From an uncultured Oscillospiraceae bacterium (GTDB lineage: Bacteria; Bacillota; Clostridia; Oscillospirales; Oscillospiraceae), in the NCBI GenBank assembly GCA_947629245.1, contig CANRDC010000001.1, positions 1 to 64,000 on the forward strand: a stretch of 64,000 nt of DNA. The letters run 5' to 3'. Positions within the stretch are counted from its first letter, which is position 1; each line of letters opens with the position of its first letter. Shown here in pieces: positions 43,828 to 52,415 of this stretch. A program made the translations under genes and the position numbers. The notes beneath the pieces are model-generated. The model saw only the letters and a list, made by a program, of their open reading frames with translations, ran no database searches and was not told the origin of the DNA.

Positions 43828-44475
43828 ATGTTTCTACAGACTTGGCTTTACTGGAGTTGTCAAGCTGTCCGATACTCTTGCAAGAATCCGAAGTTATTCG
43901 AGAACTATTGCAGAGAGTTTGCTCCTAAAGGAGTCGATAGCGATGCTCCAGAAATCCGCGGCTTGAAAAAGTTGAGAGGCATGGCGCACCAGTGGCTCGA
44001 TGCTTATGAGGTATCAGATATGTCTACGCATACTGACCTCATAGATAAAACTGCTGAGTGTCTCCTTTCCCTCGTAGACCAAATCAAGCACTTCAAGCCT
44101 GAGCATCTTCTCATTTCCACATCTGCAACCTTCGATGGGGAACTCTATGATACTATGGACGCCATGTTATGGGGAAACGCCGGACGCGCCAAAGTCCTCA
44201 AGACATCGTTCACAAGGTTTTTCAAAGCGTTCCCCTCGGAGGCTGAACATCAGAGGACTTTTACCTCTGACTATCCTGGCGGGTGCTTCGGAGCATATAC
44301 TCCGGAGGAAGAAGTCATGCTCATTAGTGCATTTCGCAATCGTGGCTTAGAGGTGTCCGCTACACGCATTGGGTATCTTGACTTCCCGGTGTGTGAGCTC
44401 AAGCCACTTGATATACAGCTGATTAAGCCAATACCGTCGGTGACACTTAACATCTACGAGAGCTGGGTCGGCTGA
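43828..44475 (+). CDS. MFxQxxxYY family protein 14
   Basis: 215 residues; the ATG 1 bp after the previous stop gives MFLQTWLYWSC. An in-frame ATG 60 bp upstream lies within the LPD28-like gene and would hide the motif. CFGAYTPEEEVMLI is the family's Tyr-Thr-x-x-Glu block. No clear C-terminal tag (IYESWVG). GGAGCTGAGTAAG is the likely ribosome site. Confidence 0.75.
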   Translation: MFLQTWLYWSCQAVRYSCKNPKLFENYCREFAPKGVDSDAPEIRGLKKLRGMAHQWLDAYEVSDMSTHTDLIDKTAECLLSLVDQIKHFKPEHLLISTSATFDGELYDTMDAMLWGNAGRAKVLKTSFTRFFKAFPSEAEHQRTFTSDYPGGCFGAYTPEEEVMLISAFRNRGLEVSATRIGYLDFPVCELKPLDIQLIKPIPSVTLNIYESWVG

Positions 44476-44503
44476 TAGATATACACGGAGGTAGAAAGAG
44501 AAA

Positions 44504-45250
44504 ATGTTCCTGCAAACTAAACTTTATAATGAGTGCCGTGCACTCATAGACTTCGACGGCGGGAGACTCACATATGAGACTGGTGTGAGACTCGCCGGCT
44601 ACGACAGCACCGAGCTGTCTATGGAAGATGTCGCCAGGTTTCTTGCGACCAGCATAAAGTACCGCGCTAAGACATGGGTCGCCATGTATGACGCCTCCTC
44701 ACCTATCTTTCATACCAATGCGCTTAAGGAGACAGCACAGTTTCTGCGCGCCATTGCGAAGGAAATGACGCATGTTATAAAGGGCGACAACATCTGGCTT
44801 GTTAAGAGTAGTTGTCCTAATCTATGCGCTGTCACACTTCAGGAGGTAGCCTTCGACCGCGGCTGGGATAAACCTTGGAACGCCGCGACATTCGCGAAGA
44901 ATGACTACCCGAAGTTTGGCAACTCGGAGTACATAACGAGGGCCCGCTACAGCCAGAAGGATAAAGAGCTTAAGCTCACGTTCAGCGAGTCTCCTTCTGG
45001 TGCTATCGCCGGGTATCGCGAGGACGAGTATCGCATGATAGACAACGCTCTTCGTGAGCGTAACTTCCTCATGTACGATATCTCATATCGCAACCTCTAT
45101 ATGCCGCTCAGAGACATCGCTGTCGACGACGTCATTTGCAATGACGACAGCGGCGACGTCATTCTCTCAGTGTGGGCCGCCACGTGCAGACGGGCCAGTG
45201 AAAACCTTCGCTCTAAGGAAAAGGGCGAAGTAACGGAGGACGAAGACTAA
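44504..45250 (+). CDS. MFxQxxxYY family protein 15
   Basis: 248 residues starting MFLQTKLYNEC after ACGGAGGTAGAAAGAGAAA. FDRGWDKPWNAATF is one of the clearest GW-D-x-P blocks, and AIAGYREDEYRMIDNAL the later block. The end is acidic (EVTEDED) without a tag. The next gene, a lipoprotein, starts 1 bp after the stop. Confidence 0.76.
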   Translation: MFLQTKLYNECRALIDFDGGRLTYETGVRLAGYDSTELSMEDVARFLATSIKYRAKTWVAMYDASSPIFHTNALKETAQFLRAIAKEMTHVIKGDNIWLVKSSCPNLCAVTLQEVAFDRGWDKPWNAATFAKNDYPKFGNSEYITRARYSQKDKELKLTFSESPSGAIAGYREDEYRMIDNALRERNFLMYDISYRNLYMPLRDIAVDDVICNDDSGDVILSVWAATCRRASENLRSKEKGEVTEDED

Positions 45251-45251
45251 T

Positions 45252-45878
45252 ATGAAGAAAATGCTTTGCGCATTGCTCTCAGCCGCCATGCTTTTCGCCT
45301 TGACTGGTTGTGGCACTGATAGGCCTTCTCGGCCCGATGCTCCTGATGCTACTGACACTCAGGATAACGATACCGTTACAACGCCGTCTGATAGCTCAGA
45401 CGGCGTCGTCAATCCCACTGACTCAACACCTTCAAGCCAGCCTGGAACCACTACACTAACGCCGGAGCAGATTGAGCTTGTCCATGCTCAAGATGAAGCC
45501 TCGCTCTATGCTGATGCTATCGCCAGGTTCTATGACGTAGACGATATACCTGTGTTGTATCCGCCTACGGAGCTTATGCTTGAGTGGTTCCAGTCCCTTG
45601 TCATTGAGGAGTCTGTCGGTCGTCTGATTGTTTCATTTGATAAATACTCCGTCGGAATAACTGACTACGGTTACTCCGTAGAGATTTCCGAGCCGCTGGA
45701 CCAATGGGGCAATCGCTACCGCGTATGGTTCGAAGCTAAACCTGCGGATACATCTATTTGTCGAATATCGTTTGCTTGTGCTGGACCTGATGGAGAGATG
45801 GTGTTCGACGGCGTCGGACACACCTATGAGAAAGGCTTCGGCGACGATATAGTCATCTTTAAAGATGTAACAGTATAA
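45252..45878 (+). CDS. Lipoprotein with pseudopilin (GspG)-like end
   Basis: 208 residues; signal peptide with lipobox LTGC (Cys19) and a Ser/Thr/Pro/Asp linker. The C-terminal part contains PLDQWGNRYRVWF and CAGPDGEMVF, resembling the D-x-WG-x-x-Y ... S-x-GxDG calcium-loop region of GspG-type pseudopilins. No N-terminal prepilin leader, so it is a lipoprotein that may have captured the fold. Paired with a shorter paralogue downstream. Confidence 0.7.
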   Translation: MKKMLCALLSAAMLFALTGCGTDRPSRPDAPDATDTQDNDTVTTPSDSSDGVVNPTDSTPSSQPGTTTLTPEQIELVHAQDEASLYADAIARFYDVDDIPVLYPPTELMLEWFQSLVIEESVGRLIVSFDKYSVGITDYGYSVEISEPLDQWGNRYRVWFEAKPADTSICRISFACAGPDGEMVFDGVGHTYEKGFGDDIVIFKDVTV

Positions 45879-45900
45879 ACTCGGAGGTACTCCAGAAACT

Positions 45901-46410
45901 ATGAAAAAGAGATTAACAGCTGTCTTGGCACTGTGCCTTGTTCTCCTCCTTGTTGACTGCTCGAAGGAGAAAGGCACCAACTTCAACCCTGATGAAAAGA
46001 CCACTACGATTAACACAGTGAACCGTGTCGGCGAAACTATCAGTGAGCTCTACGTGTCTGCTGGCGTCCCCTATATGCCGTCTGACTCTGATGATGGCTA
46101 CCGCACCCTTGACTCATTCCTTAGCGTTGTCGAGGAGAAAGGAATGGGCATCACGTTCGATAGGGAGCATATCAGCGCCATGGGTACAGGCTGGTTGATA
46201 AACACCGTCACTCCGCTTGACGGCTGGGGTCGTTCTCTCACCTTCTATATATGCACCTCGAATGAAGATGACTGGCCCTATAATATAACAGTCGTTTCTA
46301 ATGGAGAAGACGGTGAACTCCAATGCGAGTTACCTGCTACCACTACCGAAATACCTGACTGCGACGACATCATTTACTACACTGAATACAGCGCGAAGTC
46401 TTACTCCTGA
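45901..46410 (+). CDS. Lipoprotein, paralogue of the previous one
   Basis: 169 residues; signal peptide with LVDC (Cys20) as a plausible lipobox. PLDGWGRSLTFYI and SNGEDGELQ align with the GspG-like region of the upstream lipoprotein, with weaker loop conservation. CGGAGGTACTCCAGAAACT precedes the ATG. The pair probably works together at the cell surface; function unknown. Confidence 0.7.
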   Translation: MKKRLTAVLALCLVLLLVDCSKEKGTNFNPDEKTTTINTVNRVGETISELYVSAGVPYMPSDSDDGYRTLDSFLSVVEEKGMGITFDREHISAMGTGWLINTVTPLDGWGRSLTFYICTSNEDDWPYNITVVSNGEDGELQCELPATTTEIPDCDDIIYYTEYSAKSYS

Positions 46411-46420
46411 GGTGGCCGCC

Positions 46421-47206
46421 ATGTTTTTGCAGTGTTATGTATATTACTGGTATGGGCTGATTTTGCACATACCTGAACTCCTTGGCCAAACCTATGAAGA
46501 TAGACTGGTCACTGAGAAAGTGCTGAGTAGATTTGAGAGATGTATATCGCTCTATCTCAGCTCTATGCGCGTTGACCCTCATGGGGTCAATCATTCCTTT
46601 GAGCAGCTAAGGCGCCTTGCACATCGTGGCGACGATGAAGAGAAGTTCGACAGCGAGTTGGAGGAAGAGCGCAAGGTTGTCGACTTCATGGCTGACTTAC
46701 AGCGCCGCGCCTATAACGTTAAAACAATCATCGACTACTCGAAAGAGTATGAAGATAGGACTGACAACCCTCTCGCTCTTGAGATGGAAAGTCGTCACTG
46801 GAGTGACTATTCCTGGGGAAGAGTCCCTATTATCAGAGCTTATCGATTTACGCCGGAAGGCAACTCGGTGCTTGGCGAGAGTTACGTGGTTGCCGACCCT
46901 ATGACTGCTTCTCATGTGAAGCATTATAAGACTCCTCTTGTTGCGGCCTTTACCGATGTGGAGAGGTCCATCTATACTCATATGATGGACTGGGCTCTGT
47001 ACCAGACGAAGTCGAAGGAGAGAACGAAGTTTGTACCACCGAAGGCATTGCCCTCAGCGAGGACTGCCATCGATAAAGTGATGATTGATTCCGCCGATGG
47101 CTCCATACCTATCGAGAATGTGTACGAAGAAATCTTGAAGGCATGTCGCGTAAATGCCTCGAAGGTCCTCTTAGGTGACGCCTACCTCGAGCGTCACTTT
47201 GGATAG
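46421..47206 (+). CDS. MFxQxxxYY family protein 16
   Basis: 261 residues. The ATG behind GAGGTGGCCGCC gives MFLQCYVYYWY; a longer in-frame start exists 120 bp upstream inside the lipoprotein gene but would add an out-of-family extension. PLVAAFTDVERSIY is the later family block. No terminal tag (LERHFG). Confidence 0.75.
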   Translation: MFLQCYVYYWYGLILHIPELLGQTYEDRLVTEKVLSRFERCISLYLSSMRVDPHGVNHSFEQLRRLAHRGDDEEKFDSELEEERKVVDFMADLQRRAYNVKTIIDYSKEYEDRTDNPLALEMESRHWSDYSWGRVPIIRAYRFTPEGNSVLGESYVVADPMTASHVKHYKTPLVAAFTDVERSIYTHMMDWALYQTKSKERTKFVPPKALPSARTAIDKVMIDSADGSIPIENVYEEILKACRVNASKVLLGDAYLERHFG

Positions 47207-47218
47207 GCGGTGAATGGA

Positions 47219-47842
47219 ATGACTGACCCTAAGCTTGAACTTAAGCCTGTCGCTATAGAAGATGCTGGAGAATGGTGCCACTTGCAGGATAGGGCTTTTT
47301 CCGACTGGTTCGATAGGTATCATGTGTTTCCTCATAAGAGTGTTGAAGCCGAGCGCCTTGACCTTGTGAGCACACTGAAGTCGGATAATGGTGAAGCATT
47401 CTTCATCGACTACGACGGAAAGCATGTCGGCGGCGTCACTGTTGTCCATCCGCTGTTTAAAGGCTCTCCTGCAACCATTGCGCCATTCTTTGTAATCCCG
47501 CAGTATCAGAACCGTGGGATTGGCTCTGATGCTATGAAAGCCTTGGTCGCCATGTTTCCTGGAGAAGCCTGGCGCCTCTCTGCAATATCAGAAGATGCTG
47601 GTGCAGAACGCTTCTACACTCGTCTCGGCTTTAAGAAGGTCGAGACTGAGGAGGCCATTGGCCGCGGCTCACATGTATGCTACTATACACTTGGCGACTT
47701 CGATGAAGTTGAGCTTCCTGTATCTGCGAAGCTCTACACTGATACCTCCGATATAGTCACTGATGCTGACTGTATTGCCATGGGTTCCATCATTCTCGAA
47801 GCCATGCCGTCCTACTTTGATATGCCCGACGAGTTAATCTAA
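47219..47842 (+). CDS. GNAT-family acetyltransferase
   Basis: 207 residues from the ATG; a GTG 9 bp upstream is also possible. FFVIPQYQNRGIGSDAMKAL is motif A of GNAT enzymes (acetyl-CoA pyrophosphate binding), and AERFYTRLGFKKVE the late motif. Substrate unknown. No tag. It sits between two members of the large orphan family, as does the other GNAT of the window. Confidence 0.88.
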   Translation: MTDPKLELKPVAIEDAGEWCHLQDRAFSDWFDRYHVFPHKSVEAERLDLVSTLKSDNGEAFFIDYDGKHVGGVTVVHPLFKGSPATIAPFFVIPQYQNRGIGSDAMKALVAMFPGEAWRLSAISEDAGAERFYTRLGFKKVETEEAIGRGSHVCYYTLGDFDEVELPVSAKLYTDTSDIVTDADCIAMGSIILEAMPSYFDMPDELI

Positions 47843-47863
47843 GAAGAAAGGAAGTGCTGTTGG

Positions 47864-48616
47864 GTGTTTACGCAGGCACATATTTTCTTCGGTGTGGAAA
47901 CTTTGTTCAGGTTTTCTGAGGGCGGCTATGACGACCCGGAGGTAAATGAGCTAACTCGACATGCTTTGCTCCACGGGTGCAATCAGGTTGTTCGCCTGAT
48001 TGACAGCTGGCAACGGTACTTCTTTCCTATGAAGTATTCAACGATGCGGAGACCGCAGAACGTATCTGAGATTTACTCTGTCGATGTGGTCAGGGAGGAG
48101 GAGCGTGAGCTGCTGAAACTGCGCAGTATCCTAATGAGGGCGATGTCTGACTATGACGAACAGCGACTTCATAAGGAGATTAGCGAGTTTCATAAGCACG
48201 GTACTAAGAAACCTGCACTCGTGAGAAACCGCTGGTATCGCATTTCAGACGCCATGTGTATCATTCTCGACGATGATAGGCTGTCTGGAGATATTCGGAT
48301 AGTTCAGTCATGGTCACCACTCGTGACAGCTCAGCTACCTACGATAGCAAATGCGTGTTACGGGACTGATGAATTAAATGTCGCCATGCTTAATACCTCC
48401 GCTACACCAGTGAAATTCATGCGAGGTAGTGCGCTGGCGCCATCATTCGGGCGTCTGGACAGCTTGCTGCTGAAAGCTGAGACGGATACTAACTACTGGT
48501 ATGAGGTAACTCAGACAATTTATGAGGGCTGGAACCGTGATGCAAATCCGCCTGCGACTGAATTGTCCGTCCCGGTCACGTCGCTCCCAACCAACTCACT
48601 TCTTTCGAGCCGCTGA
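47864..48616 (+). CDS. MFxQxxxYY family protein 17
   Basis: 250 residues with a GTG start (GTG TTT ACG CAG), giving MFTQAHIFFGV; AAAGGAAG lies upstream. The residue pattern at the N-terminus argues strongly for this start. The C-terminus is a Pro/Thr/Ser linker ending LLSSR without a recognisable tag. Last gene before a 285-bp gap. Confidence 0.74.
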   Translation: MFTQAHIFFGVETLFRFSEGGYDDPEVNELTRHALLHGCNQVVRLIDSWQRYFFPMKYSTMRRPQNVSEIYSVDVVREEERELLKLRSILMRAMSDYDEQRLHKEISEFHKHGTKKPALVRNRWYRISDAMCIILDDDRLSGDIRIVQSWSPLVTAQLPTIANACYGTDELNVAMLNTSATPVKFMRGSALAPSFGRLDSLLLKAETDTNYWYEVTQTIYEGWNRDANPPATELSVPVTSLPTNSLLSSR

Positions 48617-48701
48617 GAACCGACTCATTATTCTAAGTTGAAAACTGTGAGGAGGTCCCTACGACTGCATACCCGCATGTAGTTGTAAGGAGTGACTCTT
48701 C

Positions 48702-48749
48702 ATGGTTCTGTCTTTTCCTACAGCAGCCTACCCAATTATCGCCTCTTGA
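48702..48749 (+). CDS. Possible leader peptide (15 aa)
   Basis: GTAAGGAGTGACTCTTC precedes an ATG for MVLSFPTAAYPIIAS, whose TGA stop falls inside the first arm of the terminator hairpin. This geometry resembles an attenuation leader, but no regulatory codon run is visible. Low confidence. Confidence 0.3.
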   Translation: MVLSFPTAAYPIIAS

Positions 48750-48787
48750 CATGACTTCCCCATCATGTCAAGAGGCACCCCTTTTTA
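48742..48787 (+). terminator. Intrinsic terminator
   Basis: CCTCTTGACATGA / TCATGTCAAGAGG with an 8-nt loop, then CACCCCTTTTT. Confidence 0.92.
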
Positions 48788-48805
48788 TATTCAATAGATT
48801 ATCAA

Positions 48806-48867
48806 TTGACACTTTGATGTCAGTGTAGAGAAATATTTATAGGTACCTAAAGAAAGGTACCTATTTC
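48806..48867 (+). promoter_or_regulatory. Promoter-like TTGACA plus leader hairpin
   Basis: TTGACA with an A+T-rich region 17-25 nt downstream, followed by the hairpin TAGGTACC-TAAAGAAA-GGTACCTA and TTTCTTT. Either a promoter with an early attenuator-like hairpin before the prepilin peptidase genes, or a second terminator. Confidence 0.4.
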
Positions 48868-48900
48868 TTTGCCCAAATAATTTGCAAAGGAGCTAAGTAA

Positions 48901-49443
48901 ATGTTAGACTTCTTCACGACACCTATACTTTCATATATCGTGAGCATATCGCCCTATGAGGCGATTGGGTGGTCATGTATCTGGTCGACAGGTATTTGCC
49001 TTCCCTTCTGGATAATCGCTGGTGTGCAGGATTGGAAACATCACGAGGTAAGCGGCTGGGTATGCCTGTGCATATTCATAACACTATTTTCTCATGCCTT
49101 GTTTATGTCCGGTATCTTTAACGCCATGTTTGTCGCCTTGCTCGCTTACTTCACTTTCCGTGAGAAAGAGCTGAAGTATTTCGGTCAGGCGGACTTCGCC
49201 ATCTTCGCACATTGGTGGACAGCATACTTTTGCTACCACGAGGGCTTCATGCAGGTGTTCTGCGTATCACTTGTATTCCTTCTTACACTTGGAGTGTATA
49301 TCCTTATCTATAAAGACGAGAATGGTGAGCGATGGCATCATGGTAAGATGATGCCGATGATACCTCCCTATGCCGTGACTTGCGTTATATGCGCAGTCGC
49401 CAGGTATCCTATCGCCATTAGGTTCTTTTATCAAGGTTGGTGA
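48901..49443 (+). CDS. Prepilin peptidase catalytic half (A24 aspartic protease)
   Basis: 180 residues, polytopic membrane protein with about six hydrophobic segments. VQDWKHHEVSGW (Asp44) matches the first catalytic D-x-x-x-x-x-(I/V)-P-N element. YFGQADFAIFA (Asp98) matches the G-x-G-D element of A24 prepilin peptidases. MIPPYAV corresponds to the following Pro-rich helix. It would cleave prepilin or pseudopilin leaders at the membrane. The N-terminal Cys4 domain usually fused in front is missing and is encoded by the next gene. Confidence 0.78.
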   Translation: MLDFFTTPILSYIVSISPYEAIGWSCIWSTGICLPFWIIAGVQDWKHHEVSGWVCLCIFITLFSHALFMSGIFNAMFVALLAYFTFREKELKYFGQADFAIFAHWWTAYFCYHEGFMQVFCVSLVFLLTLGVYILIYKDENGERWHHGKMMPMIPPYAVTCVICAVARYPIAIRFFYQGW

Positions 49444-49449
49444 TACATA

Positions 49450-49839
49450 ATGATTGAAATCTTTCAACTCATTGTCGCCTTTATGCTTGGCGGCTGTTTC
49501 ATAAGCTGTGGCAACTGCATAGCTTATAGGAAGTCGCAAGGACTTGATTGGGTAAAAGACAGGAGTTTCTGTGAAGGCTGTCATAGACGTCTTAGGTTCT
49601 GGGAACTCATTCCAGTGTTTTCGTGTCTGTTCCTTCGGGGGAAGTGTCATAAGTGCGGATACTACTTTGGGTACCGACACGCCTTTCTCGAAGCCAGTGG
49701 TGGTTTCTTGTGCATACTGCTCAGCATAGGAGCCGAGACTATTTATGAACACTTCATGCGCTGCTGTGGCTTCGGGCTAATATATTGCCTCTACTGTTGG
49801 TTTACTGGTGGTCTTGAGCATCATAGGAGGAAGCAATAA
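49450..49839 (+). CDS. Prepilin peptidase N-terminal Cys4 domain, stand-alone
   Basis: 129 residues. GGCFISCGNCIAYR and CEGCHRRLRFWELIPVFSCLFLRGKCHKCG match the N-terminal domain of PilD/GspO/ComC, including the two C-x2-C pairs and the WELIPV-S-x-L-x-LRGKC box. A C-terminal hydrophobic segment follows. In normal enzymes this domain precedes the catalytic part in one chain; here it is a separate gene placed downstream. The next gene starts directly after its stop codon. Confidence 0.85.
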   Translation: MIEIFQLIVAFMLGGCFISCGNCIAYRKSQGLDWVKDRSFCEGCHRRLRFWELIPVFSCLFLRGKCHKCGYYFGYRHAFLEASGGFLCILLSIGAETIYEHFMRCCGFGLIYCLYCWFTGGLEHHRRKQ

Positions 49840-50613
49840 ATGCTTACACAAACAAAACTTTACTATTGCTGCGACATCTTGTCACGCAATGCGATAATCA
49901 CCAAAGATGGCGCCGTGTACTCTACGTTGCATCCGGGTATCGTGTTGCGTGCTGTTAGAACTATTAAAGAGTGTTGCTCTAAATGGAATAAGTTCTTTGT
50001 TCCGGAGCCTACACTCTTTCCGCAACGCATGAATATGGACACCGAAGCTCGTGCGGCTGTAACTGCTATTGCACCGATTGGTGCCACGATTGCTCAGCTA
50101 AGCAGCATGTGTGACTCCGTCCTCGAAGCCGGAGATAATATAGGTCACGCAAGTCTCGCCACACAGATAAATCTGTTGACAGCTTCTGTGCGGTTTGTAA
50201 TTCAGCCGACGCTAAAGAACCTTGAGTTCGACAGGATTGGCGGTGACGCCGTCATGCTTATCGGTAACAAGATGTTCCTGACAAGTTGTCACCCAATGCA
50301 TATTTCTGAGACATGCATGGACTCGCCAGGCATCTACAATGAAGTCGAGGCTATTGTATTTGACCGCAATCTCGACTGCCTCGATGCGATGCCTGAGTTT
50401 CGTGAGCTTGTTGGGACGGCAGAGGGAAATATAACCCAATATACTGCAGTGCCTGTTACTACGGTTGTTGACGGGATTGACTTAACTGAGATTGACCCAC
50501 GTGAAGCCATTGCTCGACTTGAAGCACATTTGCTGGAGGACTGGGCTACACATTACTATAATGACGCTCAATTTGTTTCAGCCGAACAGCCAAAGGGTGA
50601 ACAGCCAAAGTAA
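49840..50613 (+). CDS. MFxQxxxYY family protein 18
   Basis: 257 residues starting MLTQTKLYYCC, with ATAGGAGGAAGCAATAA covering the upstream stop. IDLTEIDPREAIARLEAHL is near the end. It finishes with a QPKGEQPK repeat, a linker lacking the tag, as if the tag had been lost. Last member of the family in the window. Confidence 0.74.
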   Translation: MLTQTKLYYCCDILSRNAIITKDGAVYSTLHPGIVLRAVRTIKECCSKWNKFFVPEPTLFPQRMNMDTEARAAVTAIAPIGATIAQLSSMCDSVLEAGDNIGHASLATQINLLTASVRFVIQPTLKNLEFDRIGGDAVMLIGNKMFLTSCHPMHISETCMDSPGIYNEVEAIVFDRNLDCLDAMPEFRELVGTAEGNITQYTAVPVTTVVDGIDLTEIDPREAIARLEAHLLEDWATHYYNDAQFVSAEQPKGEQPK

Positions 50614-50683
50614 TCGAGGAAATAACTTCCATCGGACTTGGGCGCCATGCATTGGACTTGCTTCAAGTTCTGCACCATGCTCC

Positions 50684-50759
50684 TATAATGTTGGATAAGT
50701 TCAGTTATTTAGTACCGATTGTATATTCCCGTTGATTATAATGCATAGGCTAAATAACT
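50684..50759. promoter_or_regulatory. Putative promoter region with long inverted repeat
   Basis: Two TATAAT boxes (50684-50689 and 50737-50742). The second lies in the loop of a perfect 10-bp inverted repeat, AGTTATTTAG (50703-50712) and CTAAATAACT (50750-50759). No convincing -35. This 177-bp gap holds no gene and probably controls the operon leading to the RNA polymerase. Confidence 0.45.
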
Positions 50760-50790
50760 TGTCTCTACAACAGTTTCGAGGAGGGCGAAT

Positions 50791-51894
50791 ATGGACGTAA
50801 GATTTTTGAACCTTGACCCTACGAAAGCCAAGTCGACGAAGGTGATGTCCAAGGCAGACTTTGCTCTGAATGAGGAGGACACAGCTTTCGTTGAGAGTCT
50901 TCTCCCGACATGCGTAAACATCGAGTTCTGGCATCCACTCTACCATGCCTGGCGGCCGTTTATGCTAAGGTTCTTGGACACATGTTCCAACGAGCGTCTC
51001 ACAAAGCAATACTATAAGCAGCTCGCGATGAAAGAGCATGCTCTTGGCCCTGAGCCGAATGACTTCTCACGCATATACTCTGATGTCATTCGCATGAAGA
51101 GGACGCAGGTCGCCGAGCTATTCGATGGTATCTACTACTCCGAAATACAGACGTTCATGGATAAAGTCTGCTATGATATACTCTCCGACGAGCGTTCAAT
51201 TGTACGCGAGATTTATCGAGACTCTGGCGCCTGCATGAACACGATGCAGAAGCTCCTCAAGCATGACTCAAATGAGGCTTTAATGCGTGCCCTGATGATG
51301 TTCAGACTTAAGCAGAATGAGAATTTCGGCTGGGAAGAGAGTACGCTTCAACTTCTGGTCGACAGGTCTAATGCCTGGTTCAAGGCCTTCCATGACGAGT
51401 TCTACGTTGTGCAGGAGTTCTTGCAGGATAAGTTGGCGCAGTACAGCTGGTATAATGACATCGTAATGGAGGTCATTTCTCGCGTGTGGCAACGCGCCGC
51501 ACACCCTGAAATACGCACACCTTTCATCACGGCAATTGATGTTGCCAAGCTTCCCGCTGGTACTGCTGACGACCTGACCATCTATGCTAACAGCCTGGCG
51601 CCGGTTAAGAACATTGACTGGTCAGGCTCGGCGTCATTTGATGCTATCTTCCACCTGATGTATTCCAACCGGCCGGACTTTGAGTATGCTCCTGAGTATA
51701 CGTGCTGGGCATTTATGCTCCCGCGTAGAATGTTGAAGAGCATAATCGACTGGCTGTTCTATTTCTCCGTTGGCTACCGCGGAACAGTTCTCACGCAGGA
51801 GTTGATTAACCGCTTCGAAGCACGTGAGGACGAAACAATTTCGTTAGATAAATATAAATCCAGATTGGAAGCTCGTGGCTTCCCGATGCCCTGA
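50791..51894 (+). CDS. Orphan protein (367 aa), N-terminal LNL tag
   Basis: Begins MDVRFLNLDP, consistent with the tag at an N-terminus, followed by a Lys/Ser/Thr-rich linker. The body is helical and acidic, without recognised motif or membrane segment. TCGAGGAGGGCGAAT precedes the ATG. First gene of the putative operon that ends in the RNA polymerase. Confidence 0.75.
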   Translation: MDVRFLNLDPTKAKSTKVMSKADFALNEEDTAFVESLLPTCVNIEFWHPLYHAWRPFMLRFLDTCSNERLTKQYYKQLAMKEHALGPEPNDFSRIYSDVIRMKRTQVAELFDGIYYSEIQTFMDKVCYDILSDERSIVREIYRDSGACMNTMQKLLKHDSNEALMRALMMFRLKQNENFGWEESTLQLLVDRSNAWFKAFHDEFYVVQEFLQDKLAQYSWYNDIVMEVISRVWQRAAHPEIRTPFITAIDVAKLPAGTADDLTIYANSLAPVKNIDWSGSASFDAIFHLMYSNRPDFEYAPEYTCWAFMLPRRMLKSIIDWLFYFSVGYRGTVLTQELINRFEAREDETISLDKYKSRLEARGFPMP

Positions 51895-51906
51895 AGTCGA
51901 AAGGTT

Positions 51907-52101
51907 GTGATTGCTAAAATGTATAATGATACTGGGCAGAGGAGAGTTAAGTGCGTTGACGTCTACCACGGGGTAAAGCTCTTCAGCGACCGTCAGGATA
52001 AGGTATCTGTGTCTACTCCTGAGGTTACTTATGTGAGCGAACCTGAGCCTCAGCGTACAAGTTACAGAGTGACTGAAACTAAGAAAATGTCTCTTAAGTG
52101 A
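51907..52101 (+). CDS. Small tagged orphan (about 60-64 aa)
   Basis: A small protein whose second half is a linker (TPEVTYVSEPEPQRTS) and whose C-terminus is TETKKMSLK, a canonical tag. The GTG start has AAAGG only 2 nt away; the ATG at 51919 would give a 60-residue product. Little more than a short basic head plus tag, so it may be an adaptor or competitor for the tag receptor (inference). Confidence 0.6.
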   Translation: MIAKMYNDTGQRRVKCVDVYHGVKLFSDRQDKVSVSTPEVTYVSEPEPQRTSYRVTETKKMSLK

Positions 52102-52112
52102 GGTCGGTTTCT

Positions 52113-52397
52113 ATGGCACCTGAAAACACTGTACTCATTCGAGATATCCCGGAGCACGTTGATGTATATGTCATTGGGGACGATGGCTCTATCACGGAAG
52201 GAGCCAAGCTTACTCCGAATATCTACATCGACTGGCATGACGCTGGTCAGCTGTACGATAAGGATATAGCTCTGTACATCAAGCGCACTTATGGGCATAT
52301 AGTAGGCGTCATGCGCGACAAGCCTGTCGTCGTGAAGTCAAGGGGTTATAAAACTCGCAAAATGATATTGGGGAGGATAACACCTCCGAAAAACTAA
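52113..52397 (+). CDS. Small orphan (94 aa)
   Basis: Beta-rich N-terminus (TVLIRDIPEHVDVYVIGDDGS) and a basic C-terminus. The ATG after GAGGTCGGTTTCT is preferred to an in-frame GTG that overlaps the previous stop. Immediately upstream of the RNA polymerase gene, so a transcription-related accessory role is possible but unsupported by sequence. Confidence 0.65.
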   Translation: MAPENTVLIRDIPEHVDVYVIGDDGSITEGAKLTPNIYIDWHDAGQLYDKDIALYIKRTYGHIVGVMRDKPVVVKSRGYKTRKMILGRITPPKN

Positions 52398-52415
52398 GGG
52401 TTAGGCGGTGCATTT

